Shown: positions 12,046-24,287, numbered from the stretch's first letter. The stretch is DNA of 64,000 nucleotides from Craterostigma plantagineum (GCA_027422505.1 JAPQWV010000688.1:62001-126000); one strand, 5' to 3'. The notes: a model not told the origin generated them from the letters alone. A program made the numbers and translations.

Positions 12046-13592
12046 TCACGAATGTCGCGTCTTTCTCTCGTTATCCTTGACCTTCTCGACTCCGTCGCTC
12101 TTGCTTTCCTCCATTTCTGGCTCGTCGTGGCCCTCGAAATCGACTTCCTCCTTTAAATTCTGCTTGGTGGGAGCTTCTTGTAATCCTCTCCCACTCCTCA
12201 GGGTCACCGCATTGCAATACTCCTTGGAATTTGTCTCGGTGTAGCTCGGGAGTGATCCCTGATTTCGCCTCGCCATTTGCTTTGCTAATTGCCCCACTTG
12301 CTGCTCCAACCTCTTGATCGAGGCGTCAGTGTTCTGGGCACGTACATCGTTTGCTTCCATGTACTCCTCCATCTTCATCATTCGATTCTCGTGAGCTGCG
12401 GTGGTACTGCTGAAGTTCGTGAGGAGCGCCTTCATCATATCCTTCATCTCCCTCATGTCGTCGGATCCCTCCGGCGGGTGCATTCTGATATTGGTGTAGC
12501 ACCCCGTTTTGAAACCGGAAGGTCTGGGCTGAAATCCTGGCGGTACTTGCCCCTGATTATTCTGATTCCCGTACGCGAGATTGGGGTGCGCTCGAGGCTG
12601 GTAGCTTCGCTGGCCACCTTGGTAATTTCCCATATAGTCTACGTGCTCCAGCGGCTGCCCAAGTTGGCATTCTGATGTCTCGTGGGCTGCGCCACAAATT
12701 CCGCACAGTGGCACGTAAGACGTGTGCTGCGTCGGTACGATGGTGGCCACGGCGTTCACGGGCTGAGTTTGCCCGGACTTGGGAAGTAATGCGCCAATCA
12801 CCGTCTGCAACTGGGAGTTCGTCGAGGCAATTTGTTGCTGAAGTGCCTCGATTTTAGCGTTAGTGGCCGTCTCCTCGCTCACTCCGAACACACCGGGTGT
12901 CTTCATCCTGGTATTGCCCCTCATGAAGCTGTTCCTCGAGTAGTCCTCGATCAGATTCCAAGCCTCGGTAGCATTGAGCTTCACGAGTCCTCCTCCTGCG
13001 GCTCCGTCTAGCATATGGACAGTGTGGTCATTGAGCCCCTCGTGAAATCGGTTGATCTGGGCTGCCTTCGACATCCCGTGCTGCGGGCACCTCTTCATAG
13101 CGCCTTATATCGCTCCCACACCTCGTAGAGGTTTTCTGAGTCCTTCTGATGGAATAGGGAGATCTCTGTCTTTAACCTTAGCACCTTCGTCAGCGGGAAA
13201 TAGTGGCCGATAAACGCGGCTCGCAGCAGATGGCTACGCGGAGCGACTCAGTAGGATTGAGCGAGGTGGCAACATCTCCAGCCAGTCCTTAGCTCTGAAC
13301 TTCAGGGAACTGGAACAGCATCAACTTAATTGCATCGCCCGAGACCCCGTTGATCTTAATGGTGTCGTCACCGTCAGATAAGCCTTCAGATGGGAGTAGG
13401 GATCGTCATCGGGATTGCCCTCAAACTGGGCTGTCTGGAAGATCATCTGAAGCCAAGATGCTTCAACTCGAAATTGTTGTTCTCGATCGGCGGGATGACA
13501 ATCGCCGACTCAGTACCGCCTAGCGCGTCATTCCTGAGGAGATCCTGTAGCGATGGCTCCTCCTCGTGGACGGGTACTCTATGGTCTGCCAT
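12046..13592 (-). CDS. Retrotransposon Gag (Athila-like), one break
   Basis: The likely ATG is at 13592 (MADHRVPVHEEEPSLQDLL). The N-terminal part (FQTAQFEGNPDDDPYSHLKAYL) is followed by a damaged stretch near 13,100-13,330. An open 350-residue part (13098-12046) then continues with QINRFHEGLNDHTVHMLDGA and EAWNLIEDYSRNSF. A short zinc-knuckle-like CGICGAAHETSEC (CX2CX3HX4C, one residue shorter than the usual knuckle) follows, then a proline/glutamine-rich region, and a coiled-coil stretch with KRLEQQVGQLAKQMA. Gag forms the particle that packages element RNA. The copy B counterpart is broken at more places. Confidence 0.8.
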
Positions 13593-13756
13593 ATCTACTT
13601 CTGTATCTGGACTAAAAGAAATCGACCCGTAAAAAAATAACAAAAATAACAATAACTAGAAGAACAAATAACGCCAACAGTACAAAGAAAAGTAAAGGAA
13701 AACTTCAAATAAAAATGCTAAATTACCGAACTACGGTGTTCCTAATATCAATCTAT

Positions 13757-13774
13757 TCCCCGGCAACGGCGCCA
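13757..13774 (-). other. Primer-binding site for tRNA-Asp
   Basis: On the minus strand this reads TGGCGCCGTTGCCGGGGA. It is complementary to the 3' end of plant tRNA-Asp and lies 6 bp inside the 5' LTR. This primer is typical of Athila elements and fixes the orientation. Confidence 0.88.
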
Positions 13775-13780
13775 AAAACT

Positions 13781-15323
13781 TGATCGACACGTGGTGTTGA
13801 ATGAAAAGTGCGACAAGTAATAATTAAAACGAATACTAAATTACTATCACCGACGTGCGATAGGCAGTGAACCTATCGTTTGTAGTGTAGTAAGTGAGTA
13901 ACGAGTATCGAACACGAGGAATAAATCAAGTACCAGTAATGACCATCGACTCGATATTTAACCTTAATAAAATACGAACTTGTTTGACGACTGACTTAAC
14001 CTACGGATCGCTCCTAAATCAACTAGAAATTCAAATAACACGCGTTAAAACTGATACGAAGCTTCAGATGATAAAGATATGCTCGGGATTCGAATCCCGC
14101 TAGGTAGCATCGGCTAAGACAGTAAAATCGCTCCTAAGTGATTCGGACCAAGTCGCAGTAATTTCCTGCCCGCTTGCGAATTTGCTGTCGCCCTAAACGC
14201 TCGCGGGGATCTAAAATTCAATAATTACTAACGGCGAGGATCGAGTATTTGCTTTCGCCCTATACTCGAATCCTATCTTCTATGAACGGCCTAAACGTTG
14301 TTTAGCTGTCGCCCTAAACGTTTTTCCCACAATCACTTAAACATAGACAGAAATATTAAAGCGACGAAACATATTCATAGAACGATAAATAGTCAGAAAC
14401 ACAAAGTCACGATACACACGTCTTAACTACGAATTATCATAGCGTTCATCTAATCCCGAACACAAACGGGATTTAGCTACGCATGATTGACGAGAAAACA
14501 ACGAAAGAAAATAAGGAATAAAGGCGAAGAATTCATATTCTTGATATCCTGATGATCTGCGATGGAAGCGTCGATGATTCTTCGTTCTTCGTTCAATTGG
14601 GCGTGATTTCGTCGATGATCCGTCTCTTGCGCTCCGGGACGCGATTCTGCGTTCTTATGTGCTATTTTTCGTCTCTAGAGGGATTAGGGTTGATTTCTGG
14701 TCGAAGTCCCGCTCTCTGGGTCGAATTTGGGCTTTTTATAGTGAAATTCGACACTGTCACGGCCTGGGACAAGATAGGTCACGGCCCGTGACACTTTCTG
14801 GGCGAAAGTTGAGCTCACTGCCGCTCGTCACGGCCTGGTGCAGTAGCGTCACGGCCGTGACCGTCTCAACAGCTTTGCGGCAGTTTCGTATTTCTCTCGG
14901 ATGGAGGGGTAAACGATGTCCGATTGACCTGAATTTTAACCATAGATAGAAGACTCGCCAATCTTGATTATGACCAAAGGAATTCTCAATCCGAGGTCTG
15001 GATTGAGATATGAATTTTCTAATGCTGCTGCTGCTATGGGTCACGGCCTGGTGCAATAAGTGTCACGGCCGTGACACCAAGCAGTGTTCTCCTCTGGTGG
15101 ACGTCACGGCCTCGTGCATGGACTGTCACGGCCGTGACAGAGGGCAGTATTCGTCCTTTTTGCTCCGTTTTGCCTCGTTTTCGCTCTTTTTCGCTCGAAA
15201 CTCGTCCTAAGCTCCTTCAATATCAAAATGAGTGTAAATATGTCGAATAAATGCATAATTGATTGCTAAAGCTCTATATACCCCAAATAATACTACGATA
15301 AACGTATCGAAATACGTTTATCA
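13781..15323 (-). repeat. LTR (5' LTR of copy A element)
   Basis: 1543-bp repeat, the partner of 7685-9221. It starts TGATCGACACG and ends CGTTTATCA. It should carry the element promoter; the four hairpin modules are at 14756-15138. Confidence 0.9.
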
Positions 15324-15816
15324 GCTTCTTTACCCTTCCTTTACTGTCCTTTCATCTGATACTAAAAGGAGTTCCTCCTTTGCCCGGTTATTGCCATTTT
15401 ACCCAGAGGTCCTTGCAGAACCCCTTTTAGATATTGTTTCTTTGTCTTCAACGTAGGCTTCCTCCTTCATGGGCTTACTGGGCTTTTTCTATTCTTTGTT
15501 CCTTGATCCATCTACTTTTGGTCCGTATCAACCACTCCCCTACTCTAATTTGTCGTTTTCGGGACAAAAGTAAATTAGAGTAAATAAGGAGATGGACCTT
15601 AACTCCCACTAGAGACCTACCGCCATGATGTTCTGCAGGGGCGCGTCTTTGCAAAATCCTATCAATGCCTTGGGAACTGCTTTTAAGGTGGTTTCTGGAA
15701 GCTTGGCAGTCTCTTCACTTCTTATTTTCGAAGGTACTTCGTCATTATCAGGTATACTTCTCTCTTCTTCCTCCTCTTTTTTTTTTTCTTTAATCTCAAA
15801 ACACTTTTCCGTCTCC
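15324..15816. other. Upstream part of an older transposon-derived gene
   Basis: This follows directly after the LTR end. The inverted pair CTCTAATTTGTCG...AAATTAGAG at about 15543-15580 could form a small hairpin. It is probably the 5' region of the transposon-derived gene that follows, which would make the LTR element a nested insertion. Confidence 0.4.
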
Positions 15817-18138
15817 ATGGCTTCTGAAACTTCTGATTCGGCAACCCTTTGCTTCCTTCTGTTCATTCCCCTCAGTCGGCCTCTTCTGCAACGGCGTCGA
15901 GCCCTTCGATCCACAGCCCGTTTCTCAGCCAAAAACCCTTACCAAAACGCATCGTTGTGCCGCGAACCAGTAGTCGTCCCCGAACCCGTTCCGCCATTGC
16001 TTCTGCATGCCTCCCTTTCAATCGGCGGGGCTGGGACCGATGATTCGCCGGCTGGGTCTCAAGATTTGATCTTGCTTCCCGAGCCGCCGTCCCTTCGTAA
16101 CCCTAGATTTGTTCCGTCTTCCTCTTCGTCAACGTTTAGTGTTTTTCCGGCTTTAACGCGTTCGTCGGCGAGCCTAGATGCTTTGGTGGAATGGGTTTTA
16201 CTTTTGAGGGCTTTACTGTGAAGATGCCTTTGGCAGAGCAGAGGGCGGACCGCCCGCGCCCTTCATGTTTGGCTGTCTAGGAACCCAAATCAAGGCCGAT
16301 TGCGCTTCCCGTTCCTCTCTTTCTATCCGAAGTTTCCCGGTCCTTCAAGGTTCCTCTGAACCAGTTCCAACCCTAACTATCCGTCTCTTAATCGCATTCT
16401 TTGTGGCGTGCGGAGCTCGGGGGTGGGGGGGGGGGGGTTTCCGTCATCGGATCTAGTGCTTTCTCATTTTTCACTGAAGTCCGACGGTGCCTTTTTCTAT
16501 CTTTTCTCAATTTTCTTCCGCGAGGAGGGGAAACCCACTTTTTCGTGATGAACCACAAGATGGACAAGGATTGGCAGGTTAGTACTTCTTCGTAGAGTCC
16601 CCGATGGTGCGTGGGACTTTCCTTGTAATAGGTGGCCAAAAGGGGTTCCTCTCGTGAGTCTGGCAAGTGCTCGAAGAGGAACCGAACGCGCTGACGTCGT
16701 GAATGCTCACGATGACGAGCATGGTTCTTTGAACCCTTTTATTTAGTCAAGTTTCCTGGAGTCCTATACCGTTTTGAATTTTAGCCCTTTTTTTTACCAA
16801 ATTTTCCCCTCAAGGTACTTGTGGATGCCTTGTACTTTCTTATTTTCGTGGGCTGGTGTCTTGTTGATATGGTTCCTTTTTTGGTGCATGGATGGCAGGT
16901 TCTTGGTTTCACTTGCTGGCAAACATCAGCGAAGGGAGCAATCCTCCGTTGCCAGTACCGAGTCGCCCATTGTAGTCCCGGCGCTTCATCCAATCCCAGC
17001 AGCTTGGGATGTTGGTGAAGAAGTTTCCCCCACTTCTCCTGAGGATCTCAGGGCTTCGGCGTCCCTTGATGCTGCCCCTGTCCCAAGGCTAAGAGAAAGG
17101 CTGCCGCTACGTCTGAAACCGGCCAAAAGGACTAAATAGAAGCTAATCGCGTCTGAAGGTGAAAGTAATGAGGTCCAGGTGGAGGTCCTGCAGGGAGAAT
17201 CTCTAAAGAGATGTTTCCCCTTTCTGGGGATCTTCTGGCTAAGGGGGAGGGATGGAGGTGCTAGAGCGTTTGGTTTCTCCCGAATACAGGGAGGCGATTT
17301 CTCAAAGGTCAGCTGCGGAGAATGAAGCGGAGCTTGCGCACCCCTGCTTAAGGTACGTTCCCCACCTTTTGTGGAGGATACTTCTCCCTCTAATTTGCCT
17401 TGGGACTTTTGGCGTGCCAGTGTTGTAGGCTTGGTAACCGTGCGATCTTCGGGCTCCTTAGTCCAGATGTTGGAGGAATGCAACCGGTCCTTCAGGATCG
17501 TTTAGGGGAGCTCAGGCCAGTTTGGCCGCCAAGGAAAAAAGGCTATGACTCAGCTGAATCCGAGAAAGAAAAGAGGAAAAAGAGAGAAACGAGCTCGTCC
17601 TGCAGCATGAAGTCTTCGAAGTGCCTTAGAGCAGGAGAGGGAGGAACATGCAAGGGTCCTGAAACAGTGAGAGGAGGAGCTCGGCGTTCCTTTGCACAGG
17701 AGAGGGCAGAGTGGGATGCGAATTTCATTCGCATGACAGAGTTTCATACCCAGCCCGAATTAGAGCACATGAAGGCCACGGGCGCTAAAATCTGCCAGCA
17801 GCATCTCCTGTCTACGATGGCGGGGCAGAAGTTACTAGAGGACCTGGCGGAAGATTGGCGCTTGCCTATTTGCAGGATCCTATTTTCCTCAGGGACTTCG
17901 TCACCCTTATGCAACATTATTTTATGGGGGGGCCACCGCGCCGGTTCTTCTGGAGTTGAAGCTGCCACGGCTCTTCGGGACCTCCCTTTCCCCGCACTTT
18001 CAAGGAGATCAACTGGGTCCAGAGAATCCTTTGTTCTGGCTTCCCGCGGCGGAGAAGCACATGGGGGTTCTTACTAGTGCTGATATCGGAGATCTCCCGG
18101 GCGTTGTCTTTGTCTCTCCTGAAGACCCTCCTGTTTAA
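15817..18138 (+). pseudogene. Transposon-derived gene, 'putative gypsy type transposon' (PF04195-like), copy A
   Basis: The start MASETSDSA is at 15817. A Ser/Pro-rich head is followed by the family's core, spread over frames: RFPVPLFLSEVSRSFKVPLNQFQP, RLLIAFFV, then THFFVMNHKMDKDWQ and a W-rich stretch. A glutamate-rich coiled coil near 17.45-17.75 kb precedes AGQKLLEDLAEDWRL and a tail ending PEDPPV at 18138. These proteins are common in plant genomes, derive from Ty3/gypsy-associated elements, and have no proven host role. Many frameshifts and in-frame stops are present, as in copy B (45073-47419), so it is dead or badly sequenced. The family name is from memory of the conserved core; a profile search was not run. 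Confidence 0.6.
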
Positions 18139-18865
18139 TATTTCCCTTACTGTAGTGCAATGGACTTTTCTTTCCTGTTTTCGTGAACCTTTTAGGATCT
18201 CTGTTTTTCTTTCTGGGGGCCTAGCTCCCCTAGGTTGTGTGTTCTATCGAGGTCCCCTTTGTATGACCTCTTTACATGAAATTGCCGCTCATCGCTCTTC
18301 TTTTTTGCCACTTTTATCATTTTTGCGGGATAGGGACCTTTCTTAACAATCAAGCTTCTGTATTTGGTTTTTAATTCGCAAATTGAACACGAATTGTTAA
18401 TGCCATCGACTGTAAGGCCGTCGTCCCTATCCTAAGGTGTCATATTGTGCTCAGACTCTCTTGTCCTTAGCGAGTTCAGTGAGGTAGACCCTTAGATACG
18501 CAGGGGATCCCCTCATTATTTTACCCTGGTTATAACGCAAGCTCCGCTTTAGGTTCTATTCATGTCACAATTTATGTCTTTGTCGTATTATTGTATAATT
18601 TATTGATATCTTGGTCCATTTTGACGGCTCATTATTGGCATAGAATACATGATGGCATTATTAAATACGTCTGTCCACTGGAAGATTGGTTGGTTCATAT
18701 AACTTTTGTAAAACTTAGTCTTACACAATACCACACACAGGACAGACGCAGACAAATCTTTTCTTATATTTAATCAAAGGACTTCCAACGTTACATAAAC
18801 ATCACATAGTCTTCAACACCATATCAGAGCTAAAGAAGAACAAAGGAGAGAAATCCTTGACTGAA
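18139..18865. other. Spacer with UGT promoter
   Basis: This AT-rich sequence between the transposon-derived gene and the UGT start should hold the right end of the older element and the UGT promoter. No exact TATA site or element end could be fixed. Confidence 0.4.
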
Positions 18866-20398
18866 ATGAAGCCACACGCCATAATGATCTCAGTCCCTTA
18901 CCAAGGCCATCTGAACCCTTTCGTTCATTAGCCTTAAAGCTCGCATCGAAGGGCTTTAAAGTCACCTTTGTCAACACAGAATATGCTCATCACTGCATTA
19001 CAAAGTCCATGATAAGTAAAGGCGACAACAACGAAGAAGAGACCATCGATATCTTCGCCCGAAACCCGCGATTCTTCTGGCCTCGACATACAGTACAGAA
19101 CGATCTCAGACGGCTTTCCCTCGAATACGATAGGGTTGCAAACATTAAGGAGTTTTGGTATTCCCTTGTCGACGATTTCCCTCGAATTGCCGACGAATTC
19201 GTCGGCGAGGTAATCGCATCGTCGCCCGAAGACGATTTGCCTATATTGTTTGCCGATATTTACCCAGGATGGGCTTCCAAGGTCGCAAAGAAGTACAACT
19301 TAGTCAATGTCTCCTTTTGGACAGAGCCAGCTTTGGTGTTTGCTGCTACTTATTACATGGATCTTCTCGTCAAGAATGGTCACTTTCCGCCTAAAGGTTA
19401 ACCTTTTCCGAATATTTGTGCTTGTGTGAGGCTTTTATTACAAACCTTCTGTAACATTAAACAGATCACGACGCAAAGTACAGCATAGAGTACATACCAG
19501 GAGTTGAATCCATAAGCTCGAGTGACTTGCCAGGCTACCTCAGACAAGCATCGGAAACCTAACGCCTGCCCAAAAGATGTCTTCTCATCGTTCGACGAAG
19601 TCAAGGAGAAAGCAGACTTCATCTTACACAATACGGTCCAAGAACTCGAGCCCCATGTCCTATCGTCCCTGAACATAACCCACCACACATACGCCATAGG
19701 TCCCATAAATTTCTTTGAGGAAGCCCACGTGCCGAAAAGCTTGTTCGCCGAATCGGACTGCTCGAAATGGCTTAACGCTAAGCCTTTTAGATCAGTCTTG
19801 TACATCTCCTTCGGCAGCGTCCATTTCCCCGACGAACGCACCGTGGATGAGATAATGGGCGGCCTTGAAAAAGCGGCGTCTACTTCTTATGGGCAGTAAA
19901 GGGCGACGGAGATGGCGGCGGCGTTTTCTTGAAGGATGGGCTGAAGGAGAAAGGGTTAGTCGTCCCCTGGTGTGATCAGAGAGAAGTGCTATCTCATCCT
20001 TCAGTGGGAGCGTTCTTGACTCACTGTGGGTGAATTCTGTGTTGGAGAGTATGTGGTTCGGCGTGCCAATGGTTTGCTGTCCCCTCGATTCCGATCAGTT
20101 CACAAATCGGAAGCTCGTCGTCGACGATTGGATGGTCGGAGTTGACATCCGCCGCCGCGGAGGCGGTGGAGAGGCGGCCGTGAATGCTGAAGAAGTTGCA
20201 GAAAAGAATCAAGAAGGTGATGGGTGTCTCTGGAGAAGATGGGATGGGGAAAGAGATTGAGAGAGTGAGGAACATAGTTCGCAAGGCATTGGATGAAGGT
20301 GGATCTTCCGAGGAGAATTTCAATAGATTTATTGATGATTTATGGATAAAATACGTCCATATCGTAAACTTGGTCCCTCCTCCCAAGGCAAGAATAAC
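18866..20398 (+). CDS. UGT86A-like UDP-glycosyltransferase, copy A (frame-disrupted)
   Basis: Start ATG is at 18866 ([20 protein letters not shown]). Exon 1 runs to 19396, the intron is 19397-19464, and exon 2 runs to about 20398. Order: N-terminal acceptor-binding half with [12 protein letters not shown], then [25 protein letters not shown], and the PSPG box ([21 protein letters not shown], then DQFTNRKLV) that binds the UDP-sugar. Family-1 UGTs add sugars to small lipophilic acceptors in the cytosol; the substrate of UGT86A enzymes is not known. Base indels break it at several places, including near 18927 (shared with copy B), 19065, 19560, 19870, 20030 and 20345. The final TAA is also lost by one base. 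Copy B is correct at most of these. Confidence 0.82.
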
Positions 20399-20769
20399 AA
20401 AGAGGTGTTGTCCAAGAAATCGCTCCTTGTAATGAAAGTCATATGCATATCGTTCTTATCCATTCAATTGGCCCTCACCTGACCCCAAGGATTAGGCGCA
20501 ACTAAGCCTCGATTCAATTGATGATTTATTGTTATAACAAAATATTGTTCGTACATAAAAAGTATTAGCATTGCCGCACAAAAACCAAAAAGGTTGAGAT
20601 GATTTCAAGAAGATGGAAACAAAGGGGAATAAAGCACATCACACAAACAAAACCAAGTCCACAATATGAGAAAATTTGAGAGCACAAAGGCACAAGATTT
20701 CTTGATCAGCATTTGACCCTTCAGTTAGAAGTCTTGAGACATAAATTACTCTGCTCACTAGCATAGCAT
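20399..20769. other. Convergent 3' spacer between UGT and CBF5
   Basis: The two genes end toward each other, so this holds both 3' UTRs. Near 20455-20510 copy A differs from copy B (around 49750) by a short replacement, not a simple homopolymer change. Confidence 0.5.
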
Positions 20770-22491
20770 CTAACCCTTGTTCTTCTTTTTACTCTTCTTC
20801 TCGCCTTTACTCGCATCTTCATCACTAGCATTCGCATTACCGTTCTCTTCGTCCTTAACCTTCTTACTTTTCTTCTTTTTCGTCTTGTCCCGATTTTCGC
20901 TTCTTCATCGACGGGCTCTTCCTTAACTTTATCCTTTTTCTTCTTCTTCTTCTTCGTCTTCTCATCGTCAGACACCACAGCTTCAGCTTCACCTTCGTTT
21001 CTTTCTTCTTCGCATTCTCTTTTTTTCTTCTTCTTCTTCTTCTCCTTCGTCTCAGCCCCAGCCACCTCGTCCTCAACTTCAACTTTAACCTTCTTCTTAA
21101 GAAGCAGCCTCTTTCACAGCACTACCATCCACCTCTTCTTCCAATTTACGCTTTCGCCCCTCGTCCTCACCGCCACCACTCTCCACCTTCACGACCTCAA
21201 CAGCAGCAGCCGCCGCCACCACAGTGTCTCCACCTGGCGGCAAGGCGACATTCCTCAGCCACTCGGCGGGAGTATTCTCATTTGGCTTACCGTGCTTACT
21301 CAGCTTCCCCTCGGAGATAAGCTTCTTCTTCATTGAAGCCCTAGGCCCCAAACCCATTTTCTTGGATAAGTGTCCCTATCCATCACAACCCTCTTTATCT
21401 TCGCCACCGTGCCGTGATCACAAGTCGCCATAACAGCAGTAGTCATCTCTGCAATACCCAAAGCAATTGCTTCGCCCTTTGTGGTCATCAAGACCACTCT
21501 TCACCAACCTCGATATCATTCTCAAACCTCAACAGCCCAGGAATCATCAGCTTCGCTCCGTAGCATATGGCGTTCACAGCAGAATCCTTCACCACCAACC
21601 TCTTGTAGCTGGTTAAGATGACCTCCAAGGGCATAATTGCCCTCCTCAGATAACCCTCGTCCCTGTAATTGTCGTACACCCACATTGCATCCATGATATC
21701 ATGCATTGTGACCATGTTGTCTTTTTCCCCTAATATCCCAGAACGAACCCTCCTCAGCTCCTGCATATGAGACCCAACTCCCAGCAAAAGCCCCAAATGC
21801 ACACACAGTGTTCTAACGTAAGTTCCTGCCTCGCAAGAAATCCAAAACACAACTAAGTGCCTATCTGCGTCGTATTCGAGCAACTTACTTTCGTAGATCG
21901 TCCTGATTCTGAGCTGCCTCTTAACGGCTGAGATCAACGGTGGCCTCTGAAAAACCGCCCCAGTTAAGCTCTCCAAAGCCCGAGCAACCTTAGCCACGTC
22001 AGCAACCTTGGAGTGAAGCCTGGCGACACAAACGTACTCTTTACCAGCACCTTGCTGGGGACTTGACCAGCCTAGTCGCCCTATCAATGCAAACGATCAA
22101 GTTTCCCGTGACCTTCGGGTCAAGCGTGCCCGAATGCCCCGTTTTTTTCGACCCGAAGGATCCTCTTAATCCACGCGACGACTTCGTGCGAGCTGGGATT
22201 CGACGGCTTGTCGAGGTTATGATTCCGTACTTAATGTACTCCTGCAAGGGACGCTTCAATGGCGAGTAGCCTGAGGGAAGTGGGGTGTAGTGCCCCGTCC
22301 TCACATAAGCCTATCGTAGTTCTTCAGAAGGATTGGCCAATCTGAGGTGTCCATGGCTTTGGTGAAGACTGGGGCTTGATCATGAAGTCTCCGTCGACGG
22401 CGTCGTTTTTGAGGGGTCTTGTCCGTTTTGTTGTCATCCTCTTCATTTTTCAGGATTTAGTCGTCTTCTTCGTCGAAACCACGTCGGCCAT
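20770..22491 (-). CDS. CBF5: Dyskerin / CBF5 (NAP57), rRNA pseudouridine synthase, copy A (frame-disrupted)
   Basis: Intronless; ATG at 22491, stop TAG at 20770. The TruB-type catalytic domain, PUA region ([20 protein letters not shown]) and lysine-rich tail are all readable but shift frame several times, for example near 22460, 22300 and 22060. The junction [14 protein letters not shown] near 21485 has the right number of bases in its AAAG run here, where copy B lost one; conversely copy A lost a C at about 21496. The protein is the catalytic subunit of box H/ACA snoRNPs and of telomerase RNPs, acting in the nucleolus. See copy B (50045-51763) for motif positions. Confidence 0.88.
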
Positions 22492-23431
22492 GGTGGCGGA
22501 AGAATGGAGTAGGGTTTTGTGAGCTTGTGGACTACTCTGTACTGAGCAGAGACTGAGGATCTCTGTAGGGTTTTATTTGTAAATATTTGGGATTAGGGCT
22601 CATGTGTAGTAAGTAGCGTGGGAGATGAATGTGGTTATATTGGTTTTCTTATTGGGTTGGAGTTAGTGGGCTCAAATGTCAGGCCCAAACATATAAGAAT
22701 GGGAATCGCCGCGATTCAATCCACTAAACAGCGGATTTTCGTCATTCACTTCTCTGGCGCGAAGCTTTTCGATGGAAGGAAGCAATCTGCATCATCATTC
22801 GGTGGCATAGAAGTAACTCCTCTTATGGAAGCTTGAGAAATGCTAGCGTGAGAAGGCATTTGCGTGAGAAACTTGAGGTATTTATTCAATTTCTTCCATC
22901 GTTGAAACGAGCTAGCTCCAGTTCATCACCTTACATTGAGTTTAGGAGTTAGGACATCGTAGTGCCATGTTTTGTAGAGAATTGTACAGCTGATTTCATT
23001 TCTGGTGAACAATAGTTTTGCGATTCAGCTTATTGCGCTGATCTGCCACTGAAGATTGTTACAAACATAGAATAGATCACCTTACATGCCCTGTATCTTT
23101 TACTGCCGAATATACTGCTCATGCGATTCGAGCTGTGCGTGTTTTGAATTTTCAGGCAATCATCCTCATTTTCTCACTATCCACCCTGTAATGGGAGATG
23201 TCAATAATGCTAGATTATCTACTTTCCTGTGCAGCACATCGGAGGTTTATGAAACACAGGCTAACACGTGCTTGGCGGATTTCGTTTTGTTAACAGATTT
23301 TTATTTCATATTTGCAATCACAATATTTGGTGACATCATAAGCCCAAGAATCAAAGAATGGATAAATTACATGAATAAGCATCGAAGCAAAGTGGGAGGG
23401 AAAAATCTGAGGTGATGAATGGATATCGCAT
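22492..23431. other. Spacer upstream of CBF5 and downstream of XTH
   Basis: Holds the CBF5 promoter and the XTH 3' UTR. Small open frames occur on the plus strand (from about 22618), but they lose their frame between copies and match nothing I recognise. No gene is called. Confidence 0.45.
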
Positions 23432-24287
23432 TTAGACTCTCGAGCGCTTGCATTCCCGAGAAGGCCTTGCGGAAACCTGGCAGAGTCCGCGCAGTAGTTG
23501 TAGATCATATGCGTCTTCTGGACCCATCTCAACCTGTTCCTACCCTTGGCGTCGAGTTCTTGCGTTTGCCATGCCTGAGTGTTGAATGAATCAGTCGATG
23601 TGGACCCACACGATTGACCGCACGCGCAGCCCTTTGATGTTGAAGTTCCTGTAAGAAGCCACAAACGGAGCCTTGGACCAATCGGTCTTCACCCGTCCAC
23701 CCTGGGTCGCCCAATCCTCAGCATCCCACAAGCTGCAGTAGACTCTCATGGGCTGATTCGTAGGGAATGGAGTTCCAATCGCTTGGTCATTCTTGAACTC
23801 CCTGATGGGATTGTTGTCAACCAAGAAAATGATTCTCTGGGAATTCCATACGATTGAGTATGTGTGGAACGCCAGGGTAGGATCGAACCACAGCTTGAAC
23901 TGCTGTTCTTTGTCTCCTTTCCCTTGCGCATAGACGTTCGTGTGGACCGTGTATGGCTCGCCAGTGGCATTCCCCAGGAACTCAAAGTCGATCTCGTCGT
24001 GCGTCGCGCCTGAGAGGATAAGTAGAATGTCGTGACTGTCCCCGCAGAATTCCCAGGGACGAGCTTCAGCTGCATGTCGAATCTTCCGAACAAGTACTGT
24101 TCTTGGATTGAAACCCAGAGCCCGAGGTTTTGTCCATGGACAGTGTTAGGAGATTCCCTCCGTTGAGAATCCGAGCTCGTCCGTCGCCCCAAGTGATCTC
24201 TGCATCGCTGTAGAAATTAGCCGAAGCTGCTGCTACGAGAGAAGCCAAGAGAAGGCATGCCAGAGTTGCCAGTAAGGTATTTGACAT
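23432..24287 (-). CDS. XTH: Xyloglucan endotransglucosylase/hydrolase (XTH), copy A (frame-disrupted)
   Basis: ATG at 24287, stop at 23432, no introns. Same gene as 52714-53571. The signal peptide and XTH core are present, but base losses shift the frame near 24100-24110 (KNEYLFGRF region), near 24010 (SSQGATHDE, just before the catalytic motif), at about 23610-23640 (NINGC region) and near 23460 (C-terminus). XTHs cut and rejoin xyloglucan in the cell wall. As written, copy A would give only a short N-terminal fragment. Copy B is intact. Confidence 0.85.

Larger units (their letters stand above)
7685..15323 (-). mobile_element. Athila-like Ty3/gypsy LTR retrotransposon, gag-pro only (copy A)
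   Basis: Two direct repeats of about 1.54 kb (7685-9221 and 13781-15323) start TGATCG and end TTATCA, giving the usual TG...CA ends with short inverted termini. Just inside the right LTR, on the minus strand, lies a primer site complementary to the tRNA-Asp 3' end. The element is therefore read right to left: 5' LTR, PBS, gag, protease, then a long non-coding tract with polypurine tracts and the 3' LTR. Reverse transcriptase, RNase H and integrase are absent from the 4.56-kb interior, so it cannot move by itself. Flanks gctttc and gcttc look like a target duplication of about 5 bp differing by one T. The LTRs are nearly identical apart from one-base indels, so insertion was recent. Confidence 0.88.

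Noticed and set aside
15609..15932. 107-codon minus-strand frame rich in Arg/Glu
   Set aside because: Antisense to the Ser/Pro-rich head of the transposon-derived gene; not conserved in frame in copy B.
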